Below, piece after piece: positions 1-7,989 of a stretch of 47,328 nt of DNA. The translations under genes were made by a program, and so were the position numbers. Under the pieces are notes generated by a model. That model saw nothing but the letters and a program-made list of their open reading frames with translations. It was not told where the DNA came from and did not search any database. How positions within the stretch are numbered: the first letter of the stretch is position 1; each line of letters opens with the position of its first letter. The stretch spans positions 1-47,328 of the forward strand of contig SFWW01000019.1 of the NCBI GenBank assembly GCA_004559845.1, in the 5' to 3' direction. This stretch comes from a bacterium (GTDB lineage: Bacteria; Bacteroidota; Bacteroidia; Bacteroidales; Muribaculaceae).

Positions 1-48
1 GAGTGCTTGGCTTACTATATTGAGCTTCTCTGTGAATGTCCTTTTCAT
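1..48 (-). CDS. Putative IS3-type transposase OrfA, N-terminal 16 codons
   Basis: An ATG at 46-48 (minus strand) opens a frame beginning MKRTFTEKLNIVSQAL, which continues beyond the left edge. Short MKR-FTE-type openings are common in the helix-turn-helix OrfA of IS3 elements, which begins shortly after the left terminal repeat as seen here. Only 16 residues are visible, so the family assignment is an inference from the IS end next to it. It could be degenerate further left. Confidence 0.4.
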   Translation of the reverse strand, partial: MKRTFTEKLNIVSQAL

Positions 49-99
49 AAATAAACTGCACTCCAAAAGTTTTTTGTCTAACTTTTGGGGTGCAGTTCA
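1..99 (-). mobile_element. End of an IS3-family (IS150-like) insertion sequence, partial
   Basis: Read on the minus strand, the segment starts near base 99 with TGAACTGCACCCC followed by AAAAGTTAGACA, which resembles the terminal inverted repeat of IS150-group IS3 elements. The tip also folds on itself: bases 54-71 pair with 80-97 (18 bp, one G-U) around an 8-nt loop. A short reading frame starts directly inside it at base 48. The rest of the element lies left of the window, so the assignment rests on the end sequence and the first 16 codons only. Confidence 0.6.
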
Positions 100-145
100 A
101 AGTCGCAGCCCTATGCTTTCGATATAATGCGCTAATGCAAAGGCA

Positions 146-400
146 TTATTTTTTCTTACGATTGCCGTAACGGCTCATGAACTTATCCACACGACCGGCA
201 GTGTCCACAAGTTTCTGCTTACCGGTGAAGAAGGGGTGAGATGAGCTGGTGATTTCAAGCTTTACCAAGGGGTAAGTTACGCCATCAATTTCAATTGTCT
301 CCTTAGAGTTTACAGTAGAGCGAGTGATGAATGTCTCGTCGTTCGACATATCCTTGAAAACCACTTCGCGGTAATTGTCTGGATGAATACCTTTTTTCAT
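146..400 (-). CDS. rpmE2: 50S ribosomal protein L31 type B
   Basis: This 84-residue protein opens MKKGIHPDNYREVVFKDMS and ends in a basic RKKK tail, as in the bL31 B family. L31 binds the large subunit at the central protuberance and helps form inter-subunit bridges. The zinc-binding cysteines of the A-type (C+) paralogue are absent; the protein has no cysteine at all, which identifies it as the zinc-independent B form. In many bacteria the B form replaces the zinc form when zinc is scarce, but no Zur-type operator is evident upstream. The length is normal for the family. It is transcribed away from the rho region. Confidence 0.95.
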   Translation of the reverse strand: MKKGIHPDNYREVVFKDMSNDETFITRSTVNSKETIEIDGVTYPLVKLEITSSSHPFFTGKQKLVDTAGRVDKFMSRYGNRKKK

Positions 401-471
401 TTTTATATCTTTCTTTAAAATTTTACAAAATTATTTGGCGGTGGTAAACGCCTTAAAATCGTAATGGCTTG

Positions 472-479
472 CAAAATTA
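472..479 (-). promoter_or_regulatory. Probable -7 box for rpmE2
   Basis: On the minus strand this reads TAATTTTG, matching the Bacteroidetes -7 consensus TAnnTTTG, and it lies 72 nt upstream of the L31 start. No good TTTG is found at the expected -33 spacing, so only half of the promoter is supported. Confidence 0.4.
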
Positions 480-621
480 CTAATTCTTTTGCAATTAAAA
501 AAATATTTCACCCCACATTTTCAAAAACATACAAAAAAAATCCCCTTTCTGCTTCACCAGCCAACCCGCCAAAGCCCCTCCCCTAAAGGGCGAGAGTGAG
601 AAAAAAATGAGCACTCGTTTT

Positions 622-1060
622 CTGGCTTTTTCCCAACTCGTCGTCCCACCATAGGGCGATAGTCCTCACATCCCCATCTCCCGAATTTTTATTCTCATCC
701 ACACCTCCATGCCTTCCACTCCAAAACAAGCGACATTCCATTTTGGTCTTGCCCTCTGTGAACGTCATCATTAACTTTGCCACAAAGTTCTTTGAAATGT
801 TGACAAAAAAGCAATCCGAACATTCACAGAAAGTGTTTCAAGTGTTTCAAGTGTTTCAAGTGTTTCGGGTGTTTCATGTTCGCTTTTGGACCAGAAAACC
901 GCCCGGTTTTGGTCCAAATCCGAACAAACCCAAAAAATCGGTACCCACCCACCTCCGCCATAAAATGGGTGCGGAAAACTCCCAAAAAGGAAATTCACCC
1001 ACTGGTCTACGAACACGATCCTGTCCTACAAGCTATAGGCGGTGTTTTTTTGCGAAGCCG
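622..1060 (+). repeat. Dispersed intergenic repeat, copy A
   Basis: This stretch is clearly homologous to the reverse complement of 42603-43147. Shared blocks run in the same order: an ACTCGTCGTCCCAC block, a GCCCTCTGTG block, a block around CAAAAAAGCAATCCGAACAT, then a tandem array of 9-bp units (AGTGTTTCA; five units at 832-876), then a hairpin (888-915, GGACC...GGTCC arms), then AAATCCGAACAAACCC, and finally GATCCTGT...AAGCTATAG. Long open frames cross it, but they lack a credible start and merely follow the 9-bp repeat. It lies between rpmE2 and the rho promoter and is oriented toward rho. Confidence 0.8.
832..876 (+). repeat. Tandem 9-bp repeat (AGTGTTTCA), five units
   Basis: Five contiguous 9-bp units, the first three identical and the last two with one or two changes. 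The other copy of the surrounding element has four units at 42892-42927, so unit number varies between copies. Confidence 0.85.
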
Positions 1061-1253
1061 ACGTTTTGTTCAGGCGACGAGAGGCAAACCTGCCAATCTA
1101 TTCAATCTATTGGGTCTATAGCATCTATCCACACCAGGACAAGCAACATCCCCTTTTGGCCATGCACCCCGACACACTATCTTTGCCAAAGCCGTATTTT
1201 CATCTTTAAATGAAAGATCCGTAGTTCATTTCATTCAATTCGTAGCAAAAAAA

Positions 1254-1284
1254 TTTGCCAAATCAGTTTTTATTACTAATTTTG
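1254..1284 (+). promoter_or_regulatory. Consensus Bacteroidetes promoter for rho operon
   Basis: TTTG at 1254-1257 and TAATTTTG at 1277-1284 are separated by exactly 19 nt, a perfect match to the primary sigma consensus of the phylum. Transcription should start near 1290, leaving an untranslated leader of roughly 215 nt before the rho start codon at 1508. Bases 1061-1253 hold no gene that I can support. Confidence 0.75.
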
Positions 1285-1507
1285 CACCGTTATTCATTTA
1301 CATCTACTATTTCTTAAGGGCGTATCTTTAGTCATTATTACCGGCGCCATCATTTTAGAATTAGTGTTTTTTCCATAGAATTTTTTATCAATATTTTTAT
1401 TGTAATAAGAAACCATATCTTCTATGTGTTTCACATGCCGATGGCAATAGCATCATTTTCAATGCCCTCCACAATGTGTACACACTTAGAACCTAACATC
1501 AAAATCT

Positions 1508-3565
1508 ATGTACAATATCAACGAACTGGAAGCAATGCCTTTAGAAGAGGTAAAAGCCTATGCCAAAAGTATTGGCATTAAAAAGGTGGATTCCGAAACA
1601 CTTGTTTACGACATTCTTGACCAGCAGGCTAATATTGCAAGCACTTCTGAGCAAAAAAAAGCTACAGAACCAAAAAAACGCAAAACCGCTACTAAAAGCG
1701 CCAAACAAACAAATGCTACCGACAAACCCAAGCGGGGCAAAAAAGCTGCAGAGGAGGCAACAAAAACAGAAGATACTGAAAAAGTAACAAAAAATAAAAC
1801 AGCTAAGGCACCCGACGCTACCGCTGACAAGGAAGTGAAAACAGCCAAAGCAAAATCCAAAGCAAAATCCACAAAAACGGAAACAGCTACGCCCGATGCC
1901 AATGCTTCTGAGCCGGCCAACGACCCGGCTCCGGCACCGGAAAAGAAACCGCGTCGCCAGCGAATCGCTAAGAATGTGGATGCAACACCCGAACCCATGG
2001 CTCCGGCACCAAGCGAACCGGTGGCTGAAGTTGGCACCACAGATAATCAGCCAGCAGAGCAAAATCCTTTAGCAGATGCAAAACCCGAATCTGAAGTTCC
2101 TCCCACAGAAGAAACTTTGGCTGAAACGCCCGATGCACAACCTCAAGCACCAAGCAGCGATTTCCAAGATTTGTTTGGCACCGCAAATCGGCAAGACTTG
2201 GGACTGGGCTCTTTCTTTAGCAGTGGTCAAACTTTTAAACCCCGCACCCAGCAAGAAAAAGAAGAAGCAGCTCGCAAAGCTGCCGAAAACAAACGCAAAG
2301 CTGCTGAGGAAGCTGCAAAAGCTCCCATCATCATCCAAGAACCCAAAGCGGAAAAACAAGCCTCCAACAATAGCAAAAAGAATAAGAAAAAGAATAAACA
2401 ACAGGCACAAGAGCCCGACAATCCCTACTTCGATAGCCCCTACAATTTTGAAGGGATTCTTGATGGAGAAGGGTTGCTCGAAATCATGCCCGATGGCTAT
2501 GGATTCTTGCGCTCGTCGGACTACAATTATCTCACTTCTCCCGACGACATCTATGTGTCGCAAGCACAAATCAAAAACAATGGTTTGAAAAACGGCGACG
2601 TGGTGAGTGGCACTATTCGTCCACCGAAGGAAGGGGAAAAATATTTCCCGCTGTGCGAAGTGAAATCAATCAACGGTCGCACAATAGAGTTTGTGCGCGA
2701 CCGAGTGCCTTTTGAGCATCTCGTGCCGCTCTTCCCGGAAGAAAAATTCAACTTGGTGAGCACTAAGCACCCCAACATTTCTACACGAATCGTGGATATG
2801 TTTGCTCCCATTGGCAAGGGACAGCGTGGCTTAATTGTGGCACAACCCAAAACCGGTAAAACCATCCTCTTGAAGGATATTGCCAATGCCATCGCCGAAA
2901 ATCATCCCGAAACCTATATGATTATCCTCCTCATCGACGAGCGTCCGGAGGAAGTGACCGATATGGCTCGCAGTGTGAATGCAGAAGTGATTGCCTCCAC
3001 TTTCGACGAACCTGCCGACCGACATGTGAAAATTGCCGAATTGGTGCTCGCCAAAGCTAAACGCATGGTGGAGTGCGGACACGATGTGGTGATTCTGCTC
3101 GACTCTATCACGCGATTGGCACGTGCCTACAACACTTGCGCCCCGGCATCCGGTAAAATCCTTTCCGGTGGTGTGGATGCCAATGCGCTACAACGACCCA
3201 AACGATTCTTCGGCGCTGCGCGAAATATTGAAAACGGCGGTAGCCTCACCATCATTGCCACAGCACTCACCGAAACCGGCTCTAAGATGGACGAAGTGAT
3301 TTTCGAAGAATTTAAGGGCACGGGCAATATGGAACTCCAGCTCGACCGCAAGCTCAGCAATAAGCGTATCTTCCCGGCAGTGGACATCATGGCTTCAAGC
3401 ACACGGCGCGACGATTTGCTCTTCAACCAAGACACCATCAACCGCATGTGGATTCTTCGCCGATTCCTCAGCGACCGCACATCAATCGAAGCGATGGAAT
3501 TTATCAAGGATAGAATGCTACGCACTTCGAGCAACGAGGAACTGCTCCTTACGATGAACGACTAA
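1508..3565 (+). CDS. rho: Transcription termination factor Rho, with long disordered insertion
   Basis: Rho is a hexameric RNA-dependent ATPase that ends transcription. Residues 1-40 form a Rho_N-type helical segment. They are followed by a low-complexity Lys/Ala/Pro/Glu-rich region of about 260 residues (roughly 45-305), then a cold-shock-like RNA-binding domain with the DGYGFLRS signature. The RecA-like ATPase has Walker A PKTGKT starting at Pro447, a Walker B VILLDSITR and the downstream R-loop region. At 685 residues it is about 265 longer than E. coli Rho, and the extra length is almost entirely the disordered block. Such insertions are known in Bacteroidetes, and that of B. thetaiotaomicron Rho has been linked to phase separation. 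It heads a tight cluster with ruvX and def. Confidence 0.96.
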   Translation: MYNINELEAMPLEEVKAYAKSIGIKKVDSETLVYDILDQQANIASTSEQKKATEPKKRKTATKSAKQTNATDKPKRGKKAAEEATKTEDTEKVTKNKTAKAPDATADKEVKTAKAKSKAKSTKTETATPDANASEPANDPAPAPEKKPRRQRIAKNVDATPEPMAPAPSEPVAEVGTTDNQPAEQNPLADAKPESEVPPTEETLAETPDAQPQAPSSDFQDLFGTANRQDLGLGSFFSSGQTFKPRTQQEKEEAARKAAENKRKAAEEAAKAPIIIQEPKAEKQASNNSKKNKKKNKQQAQEPDNPYFDSPYNFEGILDGEGLLEIMPDGYGFLRSSDYNYLTSPDDIYVSQAQIKNNGLKNGDVVSGTIRPPKEGEKYFPLCEVKSINGRTIEFVRDRVPFEHLVPLFPEEKFNLVSTKHPNISTRIVDMFAPIGKGQRGLIVAQPKTGKTILLKDIANAIAENHPETYMIILLIDERPEEVTDMARSVNAEVIASTFDEPADRHVKIAELVLAKAKRMVECGHDVVILLDSITRLARAYNTCAPASGKILSGGVDANALQRPKRFFGAARNIENGGSLTIIATALTETGSKMDEVIFEEFKGTGNMELQLDRKLSNKRIFPAVDIMASSTRRDDLLFNQDTINRMWILRRFLSDRTSIEAMEFIKDRMLRTSSNEELLLTMND

Positions 3566-3577
3566 CGGCTGGTGACT

Positions 3578-3997
3578 ATGGGAAGAATTTTGGCAATCGA
3601 CTACGGACGTAAGCGAACGGGTATCGCGGTGACCGACCCGCTGAAAATTATTGCCAATGCTTTGGGCACCTACCCTACTCACACGCTGATGGATTTCCTA
3701 CACCAATATATGCGCTCCGAAGAGGTGGAAACTATCGTGATTGGACTGCCTAAGCAGCTGAATGGCGAGCCTTCCGAGAGTATGCGCTACATCACTCCAT
3801 TCGTCAACAGGCTGAAAAAGGAAATGCCAGATATGCCTATCGTAATGTACGATGAGCGATTCACCTCCACCATCGCACACCGTGCAATGATTGATGGAGG
3901 AATGAAGAAAAGTGACCGACGCGATAAAGCGAAGGTGGATGCCATAGCAGCTACCATTATTCTCACCGACTATCTACAAAGTAACACAACTTTTTAA
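3578..3997 (+). CDS. ruvX: RuvX/YqgF-family pre-16S rRNA nuclease
   Basis: This RNase H-fold protein of 139 residues opens MGRILAIDYGRKRTGIAVTD, the hallmark of the YqgF/RuvX family. The first catalytic Asp sits in AIDYG and the later metal-binding residues in the IVIGLP and MYDERF segments. Family members process the 5' end of 16S rRNA and were earlier annotated as Holliday-junction resolvases. I chose the ATG at 3578 over the GTG at 3572 because it gives the canonical N terminus. It lies 12 nt after the rho stop and 13 nt before def, so the three are probably co-transcribed. Confidence 0.93.
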   Translation: MGRILAIDYGRKRTGIAVTDPLKIIANALGTYPTHTLMDFLHQYMRSEEVETIVIGLPKQLNGEPSESMRYITPFVNRLKKEMPDMPIVMYDERFTSTIAHRAMIDGGMKKSDRRDKAKVDAIAATIILTDYLQSNTTF

Positions 3998-4010
3998 CTA
4001 CTATAAAAAT

Positions 4011-4580
4011 ATGACTCTCCCTGTATATGTATATGGCCAGCCGGTGCTTCGAAAAGAAGCCGAATTGGTAACTAAAGATTACGAAAATTTGAGCGAACTC
4101 ATCGCAAACATGAAAGAAACCATGTATGCCAGCAATGGTATCGGCATTGCGGCACCTCAGGTGGGCGTGAGCTTGAAACTCGTGTACATTGACGTGGACG
4201 TGCTGAAGGAAGATTTCCCGGAACTGGAAGGGGTGAAGATGGTGATTATGAACCCTGAAATCACCGTCGACGAATCCAGCCCTACCGTCACTCGAGAAGA
4301 GGGATGCCTTAGTGTGCCGGGCATTAGCGAAAATGTGACGCGCCACTCGAAAATCCACATGAAATGGACCGACGAAAATTGGGTGGAACACGAACAGGAT
4401 TTTGAAGGCTATTTGGCGCGCGTGATTCAGCACGAATGCGACCATTTGTTTGGCCACCTTTTTATCGATTGGATTTCAGGCATCCGCAAACAATTGATTC
4501 GCAACAAATTGGCAAACATTGCCAAAGGAAATGTGCGATGCAGTTACAAAATCAAAGTGCATAACCCAAAAAGAAGATAA
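4011..4580 (+). CDS. def: Peptide deformylase
   Basis: Removes the N-formyl group from nascent proteins. All three family motifs are present in order: GIGIAAPQVG, then EGCLSVPG with the metal-ligand Cys, then QHECDHLFG with the HExxH metal-binding helix and catalytic Glu. Length (189 residues) is normal. It is the third gene of the rho-ruvX-def cluster and starts 13 nt after ruvX. The extended basic C terminus (HNPKRR) is typical of enzymes that work at the ribosome exit, though this is an inference. Confidence 0.95.
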   Translation: MTLPVYVYGQPVLRKEAELVTKDYENLSELIANMKETMYASNGIGIAAPQVGVSLKLVYIDVDVLKEDFPELEGVKMVIMNPEITVDESSPTVTREEGCLSVPGISENVTRHSKIHMKWTDENWVEHEQDFEGYLARVIQHECDHLFGHLFIDWISGIRKQLIRNKLANIAKGNVRCSYKIKVHNPKRR

Positions 4581-4647
4581 TCTCTTCTGCCAGTGAGGCG
4601 CCTTCAGTGAAACGGTTTCCTCATGACATCAAATCTAAAAAGCTATT

Positions 4648-5139
4648 ATGAACAGCGAAATTAAAATCACATCCGAAGATGTGAAATTTATAAAAATGGC
4701 TTGCGAATTGGCAAGCGAAAACATTGATAAAGGAGGCGGCCCGTTTGGCGCCGTAATCGTGAAAAATGGCGAAATTGTGGCTACAGGCTGCAATAGCGTT
4801 ACGCTCGACAACGACCCTACTGCCCACGCTGAAGTGAATGCTATTCGCAAGGCGTGCAAATCGGTGAACAATTTCAACCTTGAAGGTTGCGTGATTTATA
4901 GCAGCTGCGAGCCTTGTCCGATGTGCCTGAGCGCTCTCTACTGGGCTGGCGTGAGCAAAATTTATTACGCCAATACCCAAAATGATGCCGATGCCATTGA
5001 CTTTGGCGACCATTTCATCTACGAAGAAATTGCAAAACCGCATCTACGCCGGCTCATCCCTTGCATCCACGTGGAAGAACCATCAGCCATTCTCCACTTC
5101 AAAAAATGGGATGAAAAATGCGACAAAATCAAATATTAA
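4648..5139 (+). CDS. guaD: Guanine deaminase (cytidine-deaminase-fold)
   Basis: This 163-residue member of the CDA superfamily has zinc motifs HAE (proton shuttle Glu) and PCPMC. The GGPFGAVIVKNGE and DPTAHAEVNAIRKACK segments resemble B. subtilis GuaD, as does the FIYEEIAKP tail; this last region separates GuaD from the tRNA-adenosine deaminase TadA. The enzyme would convert guanine to xanthine in purine salvage. A strong terminator follows directly. TadA is the main alternative, but the C-terminal segment favours GuaD. Confidence 0.85.
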   Translation: MNSEIKITSEDVKFIKMACELASENIDKGGGPFGAVIVKNGEIVATGCNSVTLDNDPTAHAEVNAIRKACKSVNNFNLEGCVIYSSCEPCPMCLSALYWAGVSKIYYANTQNDADAIDFGDHFIYEEIAKPHLRRLIPCIHVEEPSAILHFKKWDEKCDKIKY

Positions 5140-5160
5140 TCGCACATTTTGTCAAAAACT

Positions 5161-5216
5161 AACAATCGCGGCTATCTACCACACAAATAGGTAGCCGCGA
5201 TTGTTTTCTCTCCCTT
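5161..5216 (+). terminator. Strong intrinsic terminator after guaD
   Basis: Bases 5161-5179 pair with 5187-5205 (AACAATCGCGGCTA against TAGCCGCGATTGTT, about 19 bp) with a 7-nt loop, followed by a T-rich run TTTTCTCTCCCTTTT. Confidence 0.85.
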
Positions 5217-5267
5217 TTGCATAATAGGTAAGCAATTTTCAAAAATACAGCTCGGAAAACCTGCAAT

Positions 5268-5298
5268 TTTGTAATCCACCATATTTTCATTAAATTTG
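5268..5298 (+). promoter_or_regulatory. Consensus promoter for ybaK and the aroC fusion
   Basis: TTTG at 5268-5271, a 19-nt spacer and TAAATTTG at 5291-5298 match the phylum consensus perfectly. The start codon of the downstream gene is at 5319, giving a leader of roughly 15 nt. Confidence 0.7.
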
Positions 5299-5318
5299 TG
5301 GTTTAAATTCAGAGATAA

Positions 5319-5804
5319 ATGAAAAAGATTGCAAAAACTAATGTGGCAAGACTTCTCGATAAGGCGCAAATTCCTTACCAACTGATTGCTTACGAAGTGG
5401 ATGAAAACGACCTGGGTGCAGGGCACATTGCCGACATCTTGGGAGAAGATATCAACCAAGTGTTTAAAACGCTGGTGCTTCGTGGTGCGCAAACCGGACA
5501 TTTCGTGTGCGTGATTCCCGGGGCCGAGGAGGTGGATTTGAAAAAAGCAGCCAAAATATCCGGCAATAAGAAGGTAGATCTCATTCCTATGAAAGAGTTG
5601 CTACCCACCACCGGCTATATCCGTGGTGGCTGTTCGCCTATTGGTATGAAAAAGCCGTTCCCCACTTTCATCCACGAATCGTGCATACTCTACGACTATA
5701 TTTTCGTGAGTGCAGGGGTGAGGGGTTTGCAATTGAAAATCAACCCTTCCGCATTAGTGAAATATGTGGGAGCAAAAGAATGTGATTTGGTGTTGGACAA
5801 ATAA
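5319..5804 (+). CDS. ybaK: YbaK-family Cys-tRNA deacylase
   Basis: This 161-residue YbaK/ProX-type editing domain opens MKKIAKTNVARLLDKAQIPY. The middle carries DINQVFKTLVLRG, and the conserved GYIRGGCSPIGMKKPFPT loop forms the editing pocket. Family members hydrolyse misacylated Cys-tRNA(Pro) in trans. The length matches free-standing YbaK proteins. It sits 13 nt upstream of the chorismate synthase fusion and shares its promoter, a placement with no obvious functional link. Confidence 0.9.
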   Translation: MKKIAKTNVARLLDKAQIPYQLIAYEVDENDLGAGHIADILGEDINQVFKTLVLRGAQTGHFVCVIPGAEEVDLKKAAKISGNKKVDLIPMKELLPTTGYIRGGCSPIGMKKPFPTFIHESCILYDYIFVSAGVRGLQLKINPSALVKYVGAKECDLVLDK

Positions 5805-5817
5805 TATTTTTTATACG

Positions 5818-7734
5818 ATGATGCGCAATTCATTTGGCAATATTTTAACACTTACCACCTTTGGAGAATCTCATGGCGCTGCCATTGGTGGCGTTATCGA
5901 TGGATTCCCCGCCGGGGTAAAAATTGATTTTCACGAAATTCAGCGGATGGTGGCTCGCCGCCGCCCGGGTCAGTCGGTGATTACCACTTCGCGTAACGAG
6001 GCCGACGAGGTGGAAGTGCTCTCCGGTGTGATGGAGGGGATTTCGCTGGGCACGCCCATTGGTTTTATCATTCGAAACACAAACCAACATTCTTCCGACT
6101 ATTCCGACATTGCCAAATGCTTCCGCCCGTCGCATGCCGATTTCACCTATCAATCAAAATACGGCATCCGCGATTTTCGCGGTGGTGGCCGCTCTTCGGC
6201 AAGGGAAACGGCGGCGCGAGTGGTGGCAGGCGCATTTGCCATGCAAGCGCTCAAGCAATTGAATATCAGCATCACGGCTTACACCTCGCAAGTGGGTGAG
6301 ATAAGCACGAATAAGCCTTACACTGCGCTGAATTTGTCGGATATTGACAACAATATTGTGCGGTGTCCGGATGCTGAAATCGCCCGTGAAATGATTGCTG
6401 CCATCACCGATGCTAAGGCGAAAGGCGACACTTTGGGCGGTGTGGTTACCTGCGTAATTAAGGGAGTGCCTGTGGGATTGGGCGAACCCGTATTTTCCCG
6501 CCTGAATGCGCAATTGGGTAGCGCGATGCTGTCGATTAATGCAGCAAAAGGCGTGGACTTTGGTTTGGGATTCGGTTTTGTGAATCGGCGCGGTAGCGAG
6601 GTAGTGGACTGCTTTACTGCTGAAAACGGTTGCATCCGAACCGTTACCAATCATTCCGGCGGCATACAAGGGGGAATTAGCAATGGCGAAGACATCTATT
6701 TTAAGGTGGCTTTCAAACCCGTAGCCACGCTCTTGCAAGATGTAGACACCGTGGATGTGGACGGCAATCCTATGGTGCTTCGTGCCAAAGGACAACCGCA
6801 CATCCCGCCTTTGATGCATGCCAAAAGCTACCGCACCTACGCCGATTTCCTGGGCGAACATTTTCCTTTCAGAGTCCAAAAATTGCCTGTGGATGCCGGC
6901 TTCACGTGTCCGAATCGCGATGGGAGCAAAGGACGCGGCGGGTGCATTTACTGCAACAATCAGTCGTTTGTCACTTCATATTGCCATCCGGCAATGAGTG
7001 TGACGGCTCAGTTGGAGAAAGGAAAAGCATTTTTTGCAGGCAAATATCCCGGTGCCAAATATTTGGCTTATTTTCAATCTCATTCCGGCACCTACGCCCC
7101 CTTGGAGCAGCTGAAATCGCTTTATGAGGAGGCGGTGGCGGTGAACGATGTGGTGGGAATTGTGATTGCCACGCGTCCCGATTGCGTGAGTGCCCCGCTT
7201 TTCCAATTTTTGAAACAATTGCAACAGCGCTGCTTCGTGATGATGGAATACGGGGTGGAAACCCTCCACAATGCCACCTTGAGCCTTATCAATCGCTGTC
7301 ATGATGCACAAACCTCAATTTCTGCCATTCATGCCACCCATGCCGCCGGCATTCCGCAATGCATTCACCTCATTCTCGGATTGCCGGGCGAAACACGCGA
7401 GCAGATGCTCCATACGGTGCGCACCATTTCGGCTCTACCCATTGATGTGGTGAAATTTCACCAATTGCAAATCCTAAAGCACACTGCTTTAGCAAGTAGG
7501 CTCCCCGATATCACCGCCTTGCATCCCATCCTGCCTTTCACGGCTGAAGCCTACATCGCTTTGTGTGGCGAAATTATCGGTTGCTTATCGCCTCAAATAG
7601 CCATTGAGCGCTTCGTGTCGGAATCGCCGGGTACGCTATTAATGAGCCCGAAATGGGGCATCAAACCCGCCCAATTCCACTCTCTTTTGCAACAATATTT
7701 AGAAAAACACCACATTTTTCAAGGTAAAATGTAA
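5818..7734 (+). CDS. Chorismate synthase (C-terminally truncated) fused in frame to a radical-SAM protein
   Basis: Residues 1-325 are chorismate synthase (AroC): FGESHG with His19, RRRPGQ, FRPSHAD with His106, GGRSSARET, and the VDVDGNPMVLRAKG strand. A normal AroC continues with an RHDPC segment and a helix of about 30 residues, whose Asp is reported to be important near the FMN. Here the sequence instead runs through QPHIPPL into Met333, where a complete TIGR01212/YtqA-type radical-SAM protein (306 residues) begins. It has the cluster cysteines C364, C376 and C379 (Cx11Cx2C), followed by DAGFTCPNRDG-type context and a GLPGE motif. The frame upstream of 5818 overlaps ybaK and is not used. 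The AroC half may be inactive. A deletion that joined two neighbouring genes is the simplest reading; an assembly error is possible. Confidence 0.85.
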   Translation: MMRNSFGNILTLTTFGESHGAAIGGVIDGFPAGVKIDFHEIQRMVARRRPGQSVITTSRNEADEVEVLSGVMEGISLGTPIGFIIRNTNQHSSDYSDIAKCFRPSHADFTYQSKYGIRDFRGGGRSSARETAARVVAGAFAMQALKQLNISITAYTSQVGEISTNKPYTALNLSDIDNNIVRCPDAEIAREMIAAITDAKAKGDTLGGVVTCVIKGVPVGLGEPVFSRLNAQLGSAMLSINAAKGVDFGLGFGFVNRRGSEVVDCFTAENGCIRTVTNHSGGIQGGISNGEDIYFKVAFKPVATLLQDVDTVDVDGNPMVLRAKGQPHIPPLMHAKSYRTYADFLGEHFPFRVQKLPVDAGFTCPNRDGSKGRGGCIYCNNQSFVTSYCHPAMSVTAQLEKGKAFFAGKYPGAKYLAYFQSHSGTYAPLEQLKSLYEEAVAVNDVVGIVIATRPDCVSAPLFQFLKQLQQRCFVMMEYGVETLHNATLSLINRCHDAQTSISAIHATHAAGIPQCIHLILGLPGETREQMLHTVRTISALPIDVVKFHQLQILKHTALASRLPDITALHPILPFTAEAYIALCGEIIGCLSPQIAIERFVSESPGTLLMSPKWGIKPAQFHSLLQQYLEKHHIFQGKM

Positions 7735-7775
7735 AAATTTTTTGCAAAAATGATGTGTAATTCAAATTCATTGCT

Positions 7776-7783
7776 TATCTTTG
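7776..7783 (+). promoter_or_regulatory. -7 box of tRNA-Ala
   Basis: TATCTTTG matches TAnnTTTG and ends 12 nt before the tRNA 5' end. No clear -33 box at the standard distance. Confidence 0.45.
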
Positions 7784-7795
7784 CAACCGAAATAA

Positions 7796-7871
7796 GGGGT
7801 ATTAGCTCATCTGGTAGAGCGCAACACTGGCAGTGTTGAGGTAAGCGGTTCGAGTCCGCTATACTCCACCA
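7796..7871 (+). tRNA. tRNA-Ala (GGC anticodon)
   Basis: A full cloverleaf can be drawn: acceptor GGGGTAT with ATACTCC, D arm GCTC/GAGC, anticodon stem CAACA/TGTTG around loop CTGGCAG (anticodon GGC), a TTCGAGT T-loop, and an encoded CCA end. The third acceptor pair is G-U, the known alanine identity element, which supports the anticodon reading. Confidence 0.95.
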
Positions 7872-7880
7872 TCCCAAAAA

Positions 7881-7911
7881 AGCAGTTACAAATCTCGTAA
7901 CTGCTTTTTTT
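7881..7911 (+). terminator. Terminator after tRNA-Ala
   Basis: AGCAGTTAC (7881-7889) pairs perfectly with GTAACTGCT (7897-7905), followed by a run of T. Confidence 0.85.
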
Positions 7912-7989
7912 GATTATTTCCAACTTTATTTTTTATATCTTTGTAAAACAATAGAGTGTTTAAAGACTTGGTATAATTAGTTTCAAAAT

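Noticed and set aside
832..876. CRISPR array
   Set aside because: Units are 9 bp, contiguous and without spacers, and no cas genes are present in the window.
743..1213. A 156-codon open frame across the repeat region
   Set aside because: It follows the 9-bp tandem array, which stays open in any frame, has no credible start signal, and its frame is broken in the second copy of the repeat.
5764..5817. N-terminal extension of the aroC fusion to 5764
   Set aside because: It overlaps ybaK in another frame and does not resemble AroC; the ATG at 5818 gives the canonical start.
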